From contig NZ_CP014513.1 in NCBI RefSeq assembly GCF_001577365.1, forward strand, positions 992,001 through 1,056,000: 64,000 nucleotides of DNA, written 5' to 3'. This document shows, piece after piece, positions 46,307 to 54,166 of this stretch. A program made the position numbers and the translations under genes. The stretch's first letter is position 1; each line of letters opens with the position of its first letter. Under the pieces are notes generated by a model that had not been told where the DNA came from, searched no databases, and was given only the letters and a program-made list of their open reading frames with translations. This DNA comes from Frondihabitans sp. PAMC 28766 (GTDB lineage: Bacteria; Actinomycetota; Actinomycetes; Actinomycetales; Microbacteriaceae).

Positions 46307-46576
46307 CTACGCGGCGAGCGAGTAGAGCTCGCCGTGGCCCTGCGGTCGGCGGCGCTGCTCGGGGGCGGTGCAGCCGACCAGGCCGCGGCCGACGAGCGAG
46401 CGCAGTTGCGACCTCAGTCGGCGCGGGCTGCGGCCTGTCGCGCGCAGCAGTTCGGCGAACGTCAGCGGGCCGGCGACGTGCAGCTCGGTCACGATGCGGC
46501 GGCGCGTGACCGAGGTGTTGATGAACGCGGCGTCGTCCAGCTCGGGCTGGGGGGCGATCTGCCGGGCAACACGCAT
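46307..46576 (-). CDS. small winged-helix regulator (ArsR-like)
   Basis: An 89-residue one-domain DNA-binding protein: RRRIVTELHVAGPLTFAELLRATGRSPRRLRSQLRSLVGRGLVGC is a winged helix with recognition helix SPRRLRSQLRSL. No ligand domain is present. It is divergent from the MarR gene at 46659 across 82 bp of AT-rich promoter DNA, so the two may cross-regulate. Confidence 0.72.
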   Translation of the reverse strand: MRVARQIAPQPELDDAAFINTSVTRRRIVTELHVAGPLTFAELLRATGRSPRRLRSQLRSLVGRGLVGCTAPEQRRRPQGHGELYSLAA

Positions 46577-46622
46577 ACTTTATTATGACATATCAGTACC
46601 GCAGTGTCGAGGGGAATGAATA

Positions 46623-46650
46623 TTGACTGGTTATATAACTGCATTATAGA
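46623..46650 (+). promoter_or_regulatory. promoter with palindromic operator for the MarR/MFS pair
   Basis: TTGACT (46623-46628), 16 bases, TATAGA (46645-46650). The palindrome GTTATATAAC (46630-46639) occupies the spacer. ATG follows 8 bases after the -10 box, leaving little or no leader. Confidence 0.6.
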
Positions 46651-46658
46651 GTTGGCTC

Positions 46659-47090
46659 ATGAGCAACGAGGCCGTGCTTGCCGAGACCGATGCCGAAGTG
46701 GCGCGTGCGCTCGAAGGCCTCATCACCTGGATCCGCCAGTCGCGCCAGCCGCAGGATCTGAGCGTCAGCGCTCTCGGCGTCCTGTCTCGTCTCGAGGCCC
46801 TCGGCCCCACTCGTGTCACCGAGCTGGCCGAGCGCGAGGGCCTGAGCCAGCCGGGCACCACCACGCTCGTGAACCGCCTCGTGGCCGCCGACTACGCGAC
46901 CCGAGGATCCGACGCTGCCGATGGTCGCGTCGTGCTCGTCGCGATCACGCCCGAAGGCGTCTCGCGGCTCCACGCCTACCGCGAGGGGCGCTCGCAGCTG
47001 GTCGCCTCCCGGCTGAAGCTGCTCTCGCCCGCCGACCGCGACGCCCTGCAGAAGGCGCTGCCCGCACTTGAGCACATCGTCGCCGAGTGA
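46659..47090 (+). CDS. MarR-family transcriptional regulator
   Basis: A 143-residue regulator: LSVSALGVLSRLEALGPTRVTELAEREGLSQPGTTTLVNRLVAADYATRGSDAADGRVVLVAIT contains the full winged helix with the DxR wing (DAADGR). It lies 46 bp before an MFS efflux gene on the same strand and probably represses both through the GTTATATAAC palindrome in its promoter. Confidence 0.9.
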   Translation: MSNEAVLAETDAEVARALEGLITWIRQSRQPQDLSVSALGVLSRLEALGPTRVTELAEREGLSQPGTTTLVNRLVAADYATRGSDAADGRVVLVAITPEGVSRLHAYREGRSQLVASRLKLLSPADRDALQKALPALEHIVAE

Positions 47091-47136
47091 CCGCCACCCC
47101 AAGCCCTGACAGACAGAAAGCCGGGAAACCCTCCCC

Positions 47137-48441
47137 ATGAGTTCGCACAGCCACACCACTGCCGACGGCGATGTCGCCGACAAGACAGCTCCGCCGAGCC
47201 CCTTCAAGCAGCCCCGCGCGGTCTGGGCCGTGGCGTTCGCTTGCGTCGTCTCGTTCATGGGCATCGGCCTCGTCGACCCCATCCTCAAGACCCTCGCGGG
47301 GCAGCTGAACGCGACGCCGTCGCAGGTCGAGCTGCTGTTCACCAGCTACCTCGTCGTGACCGCGGTCTGCATGCTCGGCACCGGCTGGGTCTCATCGCGG
47401 ATCGGGCCGAAGCGCACCCTCATCGCCGGGCTCACGATCATCGTGATCTTCGCGGCGCTCGCCGGGTCGAGCAATTCGATCGGCGAGATCGTCGGGTTCC
47501 GGGCCGGCTGGGGCCTCGGCAACGCGCTCTTCATCGCGACGTCGCTGTCGGTGATCGTCGGCTCGGCCTCGGGCGGATTCGCCGGGGCCATCGTGCTCTA
47601 CGAGAGCGCGCTCGGCGTCGGCATCGCCCTCGGCCCGCTCATCGGCGGCCTGCTCGGCAACATCACCTGGCGCGGGCCGTTCTTCGGAGTGTCCGGTCTG
47701 ATGTTCATCGCCCTCCTCGCCACACTGTTCCTCCTGCCGAAGATGCCCAAACCCGCTCGCAAGCAGAAGCTGTCGGAGCCGCTGACAGCCCTCAAGCACA
47801 AGGCGCTTCGCACGACGAGCATCGTGGGCTTTCTCTACAACTGGGCGTTCTTCACGATCCTGGGCTATTCGCCGTTCTTGATGGGCATCGACAGCCCCAT
47901 CCGCCTCGGCTTCGTCTTCTGCGCGTGGGGCGTGCTCGTCGCGGTGTTCGCCGTCTGGGGTGCGCCGTGGCTGCAGCGCCGATTCGGTACGCCACGCACG
48001 CTCTACGTGAACTTCGTGCTGATGGCGATCGACCTCGCGGTGATCGGCGTCTTCCCGTACAACCACGTCGCCGTGATCGTCTGCGTGATCATCGCGGGCG
48101 CGTTCATCGGGGTCAACAACACTCTCGTGACCACCGCCGTGATGAGCATCTCGCCGGTCGAGCGGCCCGTCGCTTCAGCCACCTACGGGTTCGTGCGGTT
48201 CATCGGCGGAGGCATGGCGCCGTTCGTGGCGGGCCTGCTCGTCACCGCGTTCAGCGCGCACGTGCCGTTCCTGCTCGGCACTGCCACGCTGCTCGCGGCG
48301 GCGATCGTGCTGTCGACGGCGCACAAGGCGCTCGACGCGGCCGACCACGGCGAGGTGCCGCAGCCGGTCTCGGGCGAGCTCGACGAGGTCGAGCAGGCCG
48401 ACGTCTTCCCTGAGGCCGAGACCGTCGGCAACGCCGACTGA
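47137..48441 (+). CDS. MFS efflux transporter
   Basis: A 434-residue 12-helix transporter of the drug:H+ antiporter type. The N-terminus is VVSFMGIGLVDPILKTLAGQL; the loop after helix 2 is WVSSRIGPKRTLIAG; helix 5 carries a motif C-like segment ALGVGIALGPLIGGLLG, typical of exporters. The tail is acidic. The ribosome site AACCCTCC is weak; ATG 47137 fits the family start. Co-transcription with the MarR gene suggests export of the MarR ligand. Confidence 0.9.
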   Translation: MSSHSHTTADGDVADKTAPPSPFKQPRAVWAVAFACVVSFMGIGLVDPILKTLAGQLNATPSQVELLFTSYLVVTAVCMLGTGWVSSRIGPKRTLIAGLTIIVIFAALAGSSNSIGEIVGFRAGWGLGNALFIATSLSVIVGSASGGFAGAIVLYESALGVGIALGPLIGGLLGNITWRGPFFGVSGLMFIALLATLFLLPKMPKPARKQKLSEPLTALKHKALRTTSIVGFLYNWAFFTILGYSPFLMGIDSPIRLGFVFCAWGVLVAVFAVWGAPWLQRRFGTPRTLYVNFVLMAIDLAVIGVFPYNHVAVIVCVIIAGAFIGVNNTLVTTAVMSISPVERPVASATYGFVRFIGGGMAPFVAGLLVTAFSAHVPFLLGTATLLAAAIVLSTAHKALDAADHGEVPQPVSGELDEVEQADVFPEAETVGNAD

Positions 48442-48472
48442 CCGTGCCCTGCCCTGCCCTGCCCTGCCCGGC

Positions 48473-48546
48473 CCGTTTTACCTATGGGTGCGGCGTTCGC
48501 GCATAGTCGTTTCTGTGCGGAGGGCGCTTACCTATAGGTAAAACGG
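48473..48546. repeat. 13-bp inverted repeat with inner 14-bp palindrome
   Basis: CCGTTTTACCTAT (48473-48485) and ATAGGTAAAACGG (48534-48546) are perfect complements 48 bases apart. TTACCTATAGGTAA (48528-48541) is itself a perfect palindrome. The region lies between convergent genes and follows four CCCTG units (about 48446-48466). Confidence 0.85.
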
Positions 48547-48555
48547 AGGGGGGGG

Positions 48556-49412
48556 TCAGGCGAGGAACGCGTCGACGAGCGACGCGGTGTCGGCGGCGCG
48601 CTCGATCTGGGGCATGTGGCCCGTGTGCTCGAAGAGGTGGGTCTGGGCGCGGGGCAGGAGGCGCTTGGCTTCCTCGAGGTGCGAGGGCGGCAGGATCAGG
48701 TCGCTGTCGCCCCACACGACGAGCAGGGGGTGCCCGCGCGTGCAACGTCGGCGAGCAGGCGTGCACGCCACTCCGGGCGGATGCCGCGGAAGGTGCCGAG
48801 GTCGCGAGCGACCTCGCGGAATGCGCGCATCGCCTGCGGGCGCGAGCCCCGGGCGACGCTGGCCGCGATGCGCTCGCGCGAGACGAAGCGACGCTCGCGG
48901 AAGAGGGCGCGTTCGGTCTGCGCGGCGGTCTTCTCGGAGGGGCGCAACAGGACCGCGCCCACCACCGGGAGGGCGATCAGCCGCAGAGCCTGCGTCACGG
49001 TGGCCCCGAAGCCGGCGCTGTCGAGCAGCACGAGCCGCCGCACCAGGCCCGGCCGCAGCGTCGAGAGCCGCATGGCGACCGCGCCGCCGAGCGAGTTGCC
49101 CACGACGTCGAAGGGGCCGGTCGACCCCAGCCCGAGAGCGTCACAGAACCGCCCGACCCAGCGTGAGAGGGCGTCGAGGGTGTGCCGCTCGGGCAGCGGC
49201 TCCGACAGCCCGAACCCCGCGAGGTCGACGCTGATCACCCGGTGGGTGGCGCCCAGCAGGCGGTGCTGCTCGTCCCAGTCGTCGAGCGAGCGGCCGATGC
49301 CGTGCAACAGCAGTACAACCGGCGCATCGGCGGGCCCGGTGACCCGATACCGGGCGGAGGTCCCGTCGACGGCGATCGTGACGGGTATCGGCAGCACGGA
49401 CGACGTGGTCAC
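48556..49412 (-). pseudogene. alpha/beta hydrolase downstream of ethA-like gene, -1 frameshift
   Basis: GTG 49412 overlaps the monooxygenase stop (GTGA). The protein reads PVVLLLHGIGRSLDDWDEQ (oxyanion), VISVDLAGFGLSE, VVGNSLGGAVAMR (nucleophile Ser), then loses frame after RLLADVARAG. The -1 frame supplies HPLLVVWGDSDLILPPSHLEEA (acid) and FEHTGHMPQIE (His). One more G in the GGG run at 48733-48735 gives about 286 continuous residues with a full triad. It would hydrolyse the esters or lactones formed by the neighbouring Baeyer-Villiger enzyme. Confidence 0.8.
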
Positions 49413-50956
49413 TCGGCCATCACCCACTCGCCCTTCTCGGAGTGCTCCGGCCGCGACCCGCGACGGTCGCGCCCAGCGCCGGTGAACCGCAGCCCGTCGC
49501 CGAGCAGCCGCGACAGCCGGAAGAGGCGGACGTCGCGCGGGTAGTTCTGGTGCAGCGTCCACGGGGCACGCGCGCCCTGCTTCGGCATCTGGTCGATGCC
49601 GCGCCGGATATAGCCGGAGGTGAGGTCGATCAAGGGCCGGAGCGCCCCGAGATCCTGCGGCGCCTGCGGTGTGACAGCGGTGGTGCCGCTCCGGTCGAGG
49701 TGACGCAGCATGCGGGTGACGAAGTGCACCACGAGGTCGATCTTCAGCGTCCACGAGGCGTTGGTGTAGCCGATGGCGAAGGCGAGGTTCGGCACGCCGT
49801 CGAGCATCATGCCCTTGTAGGTGACGCGCTGCGACGGGTCGATCGGGGCGCCGTCGAGGCTCAGCTTCATGCCGCCGAAGAGCAGGAGGTTGAGGCCGGT
49901 GGCGGTGACGATCACGTCGGCGGCCAGCTCGTCGCCCGAGGCGAGCCGGATGCCGCCGGGAGTGAACGTGTCGATGGTGTCGGTGACGACGTCGGCTGTC
50001 CCCTTGCTGATGGCACGGAACAGGTCGCCGTTCGGCACGATGCAGAGGCGCTCGTCCCACGGGTCGTATGTCGGGGTGAAGTGGCGGTCGACGTCGAAGC
50101 CCTCGGGCACGCGCTTCTGGATCTGGTGGCGCAGGATGCCCTTCATCTTCTCGGGATCCTGCCGGCTGATCCGGTAGCTGATCAGCGACGTGCCGATGCC
50201 CTTCCAGCGCGAGACCGCGGCAGCCGCCTTCAGGGGCACGTGGCGAGCGCGCATCCTGTCGAACCCGTCGTCGTTGGACGGCAGGATCGCGACGTAGCTG
50301 GGCGAGCGCTGCAACATGGTGACGCGCGACGCCGTGGCCGCGAGCGACGGCACCAGCGTCACGGCGGTGGCCCCGCTGCCGATCACCACGATGCGCTTGC
50401 CCGTGGCGTCGAAGTCGCTCGGCCAGTGCTGCGGGTGGATGATCTCGCCGGTGAACTCGCCCTCGCCGGGGAAGGCGGGCCGGTAGCCCCGGTCGTAGTC
50501 GTAGTAGCCCGAGCAGATGAAGAGGAACGAGCAGGTGAAGCGCTTGGCCGTGGTCTCGCCGGACGCGTCGGTGCGCTCGACCTCGACCGCCCACCGCGAG
50601 TCGGCCGACGACCAGTCGGCGCTGACGACCCGGTGCCCGTAGCGGATGAGCTGGTCGACGTTGTATTCGGCAGCGGTCTCGCGCACGTACTCGAGGATCG
50701 AGGCGCCCGGGGCGATCGACGTCGACGTCGCCCAGGGCCGGAACGAGTAGCCGAGCGTGAACATGTCGCTGTCGCTCCGCACACCGGGGTAGCGGAAGAG
50801 ATCCCACGTGCCACCGCTGGTCGCGCGCGACTCCAGGATCGCGACGGACCGCTCGGGGAAGGCCGTGGTGAGGCGGCACGCCGCGCCGATGCCCGAGAGC
50901 CCTGCCCCCACGATCAGCACGTCGAGATGCTCAGGTGTTGCCGTTGCGGTGGCCAT
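49409..50956 (-). CDS. ethA: EthA-like FAD/NADPH Baeyer-Villiger monooxygenase
   Basis: A 515-residue flavoprotein. It has the FAD site LIVGAGLSGIGAACRL, the NADPH site IVVIGSGATAVTL, the BVMO fingerprint FTGEIIHPQHW, and ATGLNLLLFGGMKLSLDG near the end. EthA of Mycobacterium tuberculosis oxidises ketones and activates thioamide drugs; here the natural substrate is unknown. ATG 50956 is favoured (GGAG six bases before), with ATG 50977 an alternative. Divergent from the EthR-type gene with a repeated operator, and overlapping the downstream hydrolase. Confidence 0.9.
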   Translation of the reverse strand: MATATATPEHLDVLIVGAGLSGIGAACRLTTAFPERSVAILESRATSGGTWDLFRYPGVRSDSDMFTLGYSFRPWATSTSIAPGASILEYVRETAAEYNVDQLIRYGHRVVSADWSSADSRWAVEVERTDASGETTAKRFTCSFLFICSGYYDYDRGYRPAFPGEGEFTGEIIHPQHWPSDFDATGKRIVVIGSGATAVTLVPSLAATASRVTMLQRSPSYVAILPSNDDGFDRMRARHVPLKAAAAVSRWKGIGTSLISYRISRQDPEKMKGILRHQIQKRVPEGFDVDRHFTPTYDPWDERLCIVPNGDLFRAISKGTADVVTDTIDTFTPGGIRLASGDELAADVIVTATGLNLLLFGGMKLSLDGAPIDPSQRVTYKGMMLDGVPNLAFAIGYTNASWTLKIDLVVHFVTRMLRHLDRSGTTAVTPQAPQDLGALRPLIDLTSGYIRRGIDQMPKQGARAPWTLHQNYPRDVRLFRLSRLLGDGLRFTGAGRDRRGSRPEHSEKGEWVMAE

Positions 50957-51003
50957 GGCTGCTCCGATCCCGGCCACGACGGTGCGACCACCGGCAGTTT
51001 ACG

Positions 51004-51036
51004 AACACTGTGTCGACTGAGTCAACACTGTGTCGA
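51004..51036. promoter_or_regulatory. EthR-type operator: two AACACTGTGTCGA repeats
   Basis: AACACTGTGTCGA occurs at 51004-51016 and 51024-51036, an exact 20-bp period (two helical turns). It lies between the divergent monooxygenase and TetR genes. TACAGT at 51046-51051 is the -10 box of the TetR gene. Spacing suits cooperative binding on one face, as for EthR. Confidence 0.7.
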
Positions 51037-51057
51037 GAAGCGCGCTACAGTGGCCGC

Positions 51058-51774
51058 ATGCCCACGCCGACTCCTGCTGCGACTCCGCCGCAGCCCGCGG
51101 TGCCGCTGCCGCCGGCAATGCCGCTGCCGCCGGCAACGCCGCTGCCACCCGCAGCGCAGCGCGGCCGGCGCGCCGTGCGCATCTCGGGCGACGAGCGCGA
51201 GCGCGCCATTCTGACGGCGGCCGAGCAAGTGCTCGACGAGAAGGACTTCGCCGACGTCACCATCGACGACCTCGCCCGCGGCGCCGGCATCTCGCGGCCG
51301 ACGTTCTACTTCTACTTCGCCTCCAAGCAGGCGGTGCTGCTGACGCTGCTCGACCGGGTCGCGCGGGAGGCAGGCACGCTCAGCGCCCGGGTGCTCGACG
51401 ATCTGCCCCGTGATCCTGCCGGCGCTTGGCGTCGCGCGATCGAGGCGTTCGCCGACACCTTCGCAAAGCACCGCGGGGTCTCGATCGCTGTGGCCGCAGC
51501 CGCGAGGCTCTCGTCAGAGGCCGAGCTCGCGGCCGAGTGGGCTCGCCTGATGGGCCGCTGGATCGACGGGACGGCGGCCGCGATCGACGCCGAGCGTGCG
51601 CGGGGTGCGGCCATCGACGGGCCCGCCGCGCACGACCTCGCGACTGTGCTCAACCAGCTCAACGAGCGGGTCATCACGGTGGCACTCGCGGCCTCGCGTG
51701 AGCCGCGCGACGAGGTCGACACGCTCTTACACGTCTGGCTCACCAGCATCTACGGCTCCGGGCCGGCGTCCTAG
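51058..51774 (+). CDS. ethR: EthR-like TetR-family repressor
   Basis: A 238-residue repressor. After a proline-rich, internally repeated N-terminal extension (residues about 1-38; PLPPA repeated) comes the helix-turn-helix FADVTIDDLARGAGISRPTFYFYFASKQAVLLTLLDRV, nearly the EthR consensus. The ligand domain ends AHDLATVLNQLNERVITVAL...LLHVWLTSIYG, also EthR-like. It should repress the divergent monooxygenase and itself via the AACACTGTGTCGA repeats. TACAGT 6 bases before ATG suggests a leaderless mRNA. Confidence 0.9.
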   Translation: MPTPTPAATPPQPAVPLPPAMPLPPATPLPPAAQRGRRAVRISGDERERAILTAAEQVLDEKDFADVTIDDLARGAGISRPTFYFYFASKQAVLLTLLDRVAREAGTLSARVLDDLPRDPAGAWRRAIEAFADTFAKHRGVSIAVAAAARLSSEAELAAEWARLMGRWIDGTAAAIDAERARGAAIDGPAAHDLATVLNQLNERVITVALAASREPRDEVDTLLHVWLTSIYGSGPAS

Positions 51775-51812
51775 CCGCCCCACCACCACCACCCGATTTC
51801 GAAGGAGAGATC

Positions 51813-52814
51813 ATGCTCGCAGGTCGACTGAATGTCGCCACCACCACGTTCACCGTCGAGGAGGTGCCGACGCCTTCCGCAGCGGACGGGCAGGTCAGGA
51901 TCGCGGTCGAGGCGGCGGGCGTCTGCCTCTCGGACGTCCACCTCATCCAGGGCATGCTCAAGCCGCAGTATCTCAAGGGCGACACCGTCACCCTCGGGCA
52001 CGAGGTCGCCGGCGTGATCGACCAGCTCGGCGAGGGCGTGACCGGGCTGACGATCGGCCAACGGGTGCTGCTGCAGGCGGGGGAGGAGCGCGGCGGCACG
52101 ATCCTGACCCGCGGTGTCGACTACGACGGCGGCTGGGCGGAGTACGCGGTCGCCTCGGCCGAGACCGTCGTGCCGCTGCCGGTCCAGCTGCCGTTCGAGG
52201 AGGCCTGCTTCATCCCCGACGCGGTGTCGACGCCGTGGTCGGCGATCACCGCGACCGCCAAGGTGCAGCCGGGCAAGCCGGTCGGCGTCTGGGGCATCGG
52301 CGGGCTCGGGGCCCACGCCGTGCAGCTGCTGCGGCTCATCGGGGCAGCGCCGATCATCGCGGTCGACCCGCTGCCTGCCGCTCGGACGCGCGCGCTCGAG
52401 TTCGGTGCGGACGTCGCCCTCGACCCGGCCGACGACGGGTTCGCCGCCGCGTTCGGTGCCGCTACGCACGGCCGCGGCGTCACGGTCGCGTTCGACTTCG
52501 CCGGGGTGCCTGCCGTCCGCGAGCAGGCTGCGCGCTGCCTCGGGCCTGGCGGCAAGCTCGTGCTCGTCGGCCTCGCCGACCAGCCGCTTCACATCACGAA
52601 CGGGACACTCTTCAGCTACCTCAAGCAGCAGATCCTGGGCCACTACGGTTCCGTGCCGAGCGACGTCACGGATCTCGTGTCGCTCTACGACCTGGGCCGC
52701 GTCGAGTTCTCGAAGTCGGTCAGCCGTGTCATGCCGCTCTCGGAGGCGGCCGAGGCGGTGCGCCTGCTCGAGACGAAGGAGGGCGCGCCGATCCGGCTCG
52801 TCCTCCGCCCGTGA
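51813..52814 (+). CDS. zinc-dependent alcohol dehydrogenase
   Basis: A 333-residue medium-chain dehydrogenase. Catalytic-zinc ligands are Cys in GVCLSDVHL and His in LGHEVAGVI; the NAD(P) site is GVWGIGGLGAHAVQLLRL. The structural-zinc Cys loop is absent. GAAGGAGA precedes ATG 51813. It could oxidise the alcohol released by the BVMO/hydrolase pair, which would link the three genes in one pathway. Its last 22 bp (from 52791) are repeated after the ATPase gene downstream. Confidence 0.9.
   Translation: MLAGRLNVATTTFTVEEVPTPSAADGQVRIAVEAAGVCLSDVHLIQGMLKPQYLKGDTVTLGHEVAGVIDQLGEGVTGLTIGQRVLLQAGEERGGTILTRGVDYDGGWAEYAVASAETVVPLPVQLPFEEACFIPDAVSTPWSAITATAKVQPGKPVGVWGIGGLGAHAVQLLRLIGAAPIIAVDPLPAARTRALEFGADVALDPADDGFAAAFGAATHGRGVTVAFDFAGVPAVREQAARCLGPGGKLVLVGLADQPLHITNGTLFSYLKQQILGHYGSVPSDVTDLVSLYDLGRVEFSKSVSRVMPLSEAAEAVRLLETKEGAPIRLVLRP
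52791..52812 (+). repeat. 22-bp direct repeat, left copy (3' end of adh)
   Basis: ATCCGGCTCGTCCTCCGCCC plus GT encodes the C-terminus IRLVLRP of the dehydrogenase and recurs exactly at 54084-54105. Confidence 0.93.
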
Positions 52815-52836
52815 GGTGTCTAACCGTGTCTAATAA

Positions 52837-52859
52837 CGTATAAGATTACTGCTTATACG
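52837..52859. promoter_or_regulatory. inverted repeat upstream of the ATPase gene
   Basis: CGTATAAG (52837-52844) and CTTATACG (52852-52859) form an 8-bp inverted repeat with a 7-base spacer, 20 bp before the start codon. Two GTGTCTAA copies lie just upstream. A candidate operator or cassette-end structure. Confidence 0.5.
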
Positions 52860-52878
52860 AATTGAGACGGGTTTACAT

Positions 52879-54081
52879 TTGCGTGAGTTGGCCGATACCA
52901 CCAACCCGTTCAAGCCCGGAGCCGGCCGCGTGCCTCCCGAGCTGGCGGGTCGCGATGTCGTCCTGGACGGTGTTCGCAGTGTGATGGCTGCTGTGATCGC
53001 GAATGCTGAAGGCGACAGACCGGTGATCATCTCAGGGCTGAGGGGTGTCGGCAAAACGGTGCTCCTGAACGAATTCATTCGTGAGGCGGATCGGTCACGC
53101 AAGTGGATCGCAGTCAAAGTCGAGGCCTCCCCTGGCCGGAGTCTTCGTGAGGTCCTGACGCGCGAGCTGCACGCTTCGCTCCGCCGGACGATGTCCTTGG
53201 GTGACCAAGTCCGCCAGAAGCTCGGTCGCGCCTTGCGGGTGTTCCGCTCCTTTCAAATGACTGTCGATCCTGCGGGCACCTACTCCTTCGGTTTCGACGT
53301 GAGTGCAGAGGTGGGATTCGCAGACAGCGGCGACCTCGAGCGAGACCTCCGAGAACTTCTCGACGAACTCGGCCAGGGTGCGCGCGAACTCGGGATGGGA
53401 GTCTTCATCGCGATCGACGAATTGCAGGATGCCCCCAAGAGCGACCTCAACGCGCTCAACCTGGCTCTTCACGCGCTCGGCCAATCGGCTTGGCCAGTGC
53501 CGGTGCTGATGGTGGGCACTGGTCTTCCGTCTCTGCCGGCAGTCCTCGCCGACGCCACGAGCTACGCGGAGCGCCTTTACGACTTCAGATCACTCGGTCT
53601 GCTCAACGACGACGAGACGCGCGCTGCTCTGACCAGACCCGCAGAGAAGGCAGGAGTCGTCTGGGACGACGCGGCTCTCGCACTCGCACTCGACAGCATC
53701 GGTGGCTATCCGTACTTTGCGCAGTCCTGCGGCAAGCACGTCTGGGACGCCCGGTCGACGCGGGGCAGAATCACTCTCGACGATGCCACGGTGGGTGTCG
53801 CCCGAGCTCGCGAAGAAGTCGACCAGGGCCTCTATCAGTCACGATGGGAACGAGCGACGCCAAAGCAGCGTGAGTTGATGCGGGCGATGGCAGCCGACAA
53901 CGGAAAGCCGTCCGCAGTTCAGGATCTTGTGGCGAGAACGGGTAAGTCCCGCGCGAGCGATCTCTCGGTCTCGCGAAACGAGTTGATCAAGAACGGTCAT
54001 ATCTTTGCGCCAGACAGAGGCTTCGTCGCATTCACGGTGCCAGGGATGGCCGACTACATCCATCGGAAGGTGAACGATTGA
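52879..54081 (+). CDS. STAND/archaeal-type AAA ATPase with C-terminal winged helix
   Basis: A 400-residue protein starting at TTG 52879 (no better start in frame). DTTNPFKPGAGRVPPELAGRD leads to Walker A ISGLRGVGKTVLLNEF (residues about 50-65) and Walker B GVFIAIDELQDAP (about 177). An arginine-containing helical part follows (GYPYFAQSCGKHVWDA), then a C-terminal winged helix (SAVQDLVARTGKSRASDLSVSRNELIKNGHI). This order matches orphan bacterial/archaeal ATPases of unknown role, some of which act as switch proteins. It lies alone between 22-bp repeats. Confidence 0.8.
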   Translation: MRELADTTNPFKPGAGRVPPELAGRDVVLDGVRSVMAAVIANAEGDRPVIISGLRGVGKTVLLNEFIREADRSRKWIAVKVEASPGRSLREVLTRELHASLRRTMSLGDQVRQKLGRALRVFRSFQMTVDPAGTYSFGFDVSAEVGFADSGDLERDLRELLDELGQGARELGMGVFIAIDELQDAPKSDLNALNLALHALGQSAWPVPVLMVGTGLPSLPAVLADATSYAERLYDFRSLGLLNDDETRAALTRPAEKAGVVWDDAALALALDSIGGYPYFAQSCGKHVWDARSTRGRITLDDATVGVARAREEVDQGLYQSRWERATPKQRELMRAMAADNGKPSAVQDLVARTGKSRASDLSVSRNELIKNGHIFAPDRGFVAFTVPGMADYIHRKVND

Positions 54082-54083
54082 GC

Positions 54084-54105
54084 ATCCGGCTCGTCCTCCG
54101 CCCGT
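54084..54105 (+). repeat. 22-bp direct repeat, right copy
   Basis: An exact copy of 52791-52812, three bases after the ATPase stop, and followed by unrelated sequence. It is the probable remnant of the pre-insertion dehydrogenase 3' end. Confidence 0.93.
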
Positions 54106-54166
54106 CCCCTGAACTGAGGGCACCACGGCCGGTGTCCGTCGGGGCATGCTCGCCTACCCTGGAGAG

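Larger units (their letters stand above)
52813..54105. mobile_element. putative one-gene insertion cassette carrying an ATPase
   Basis: The 1,293-bp repeat unit begins after the left 22-bp copy and ends with the right copy. It contains only the ATPase gene and its leader, with lower GC than the neighbours. The left copy keeps the dehydrogenase 3' end functional, as in integration into a gene 3' end. No recombinase is encoded. Confidence 0.6.
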
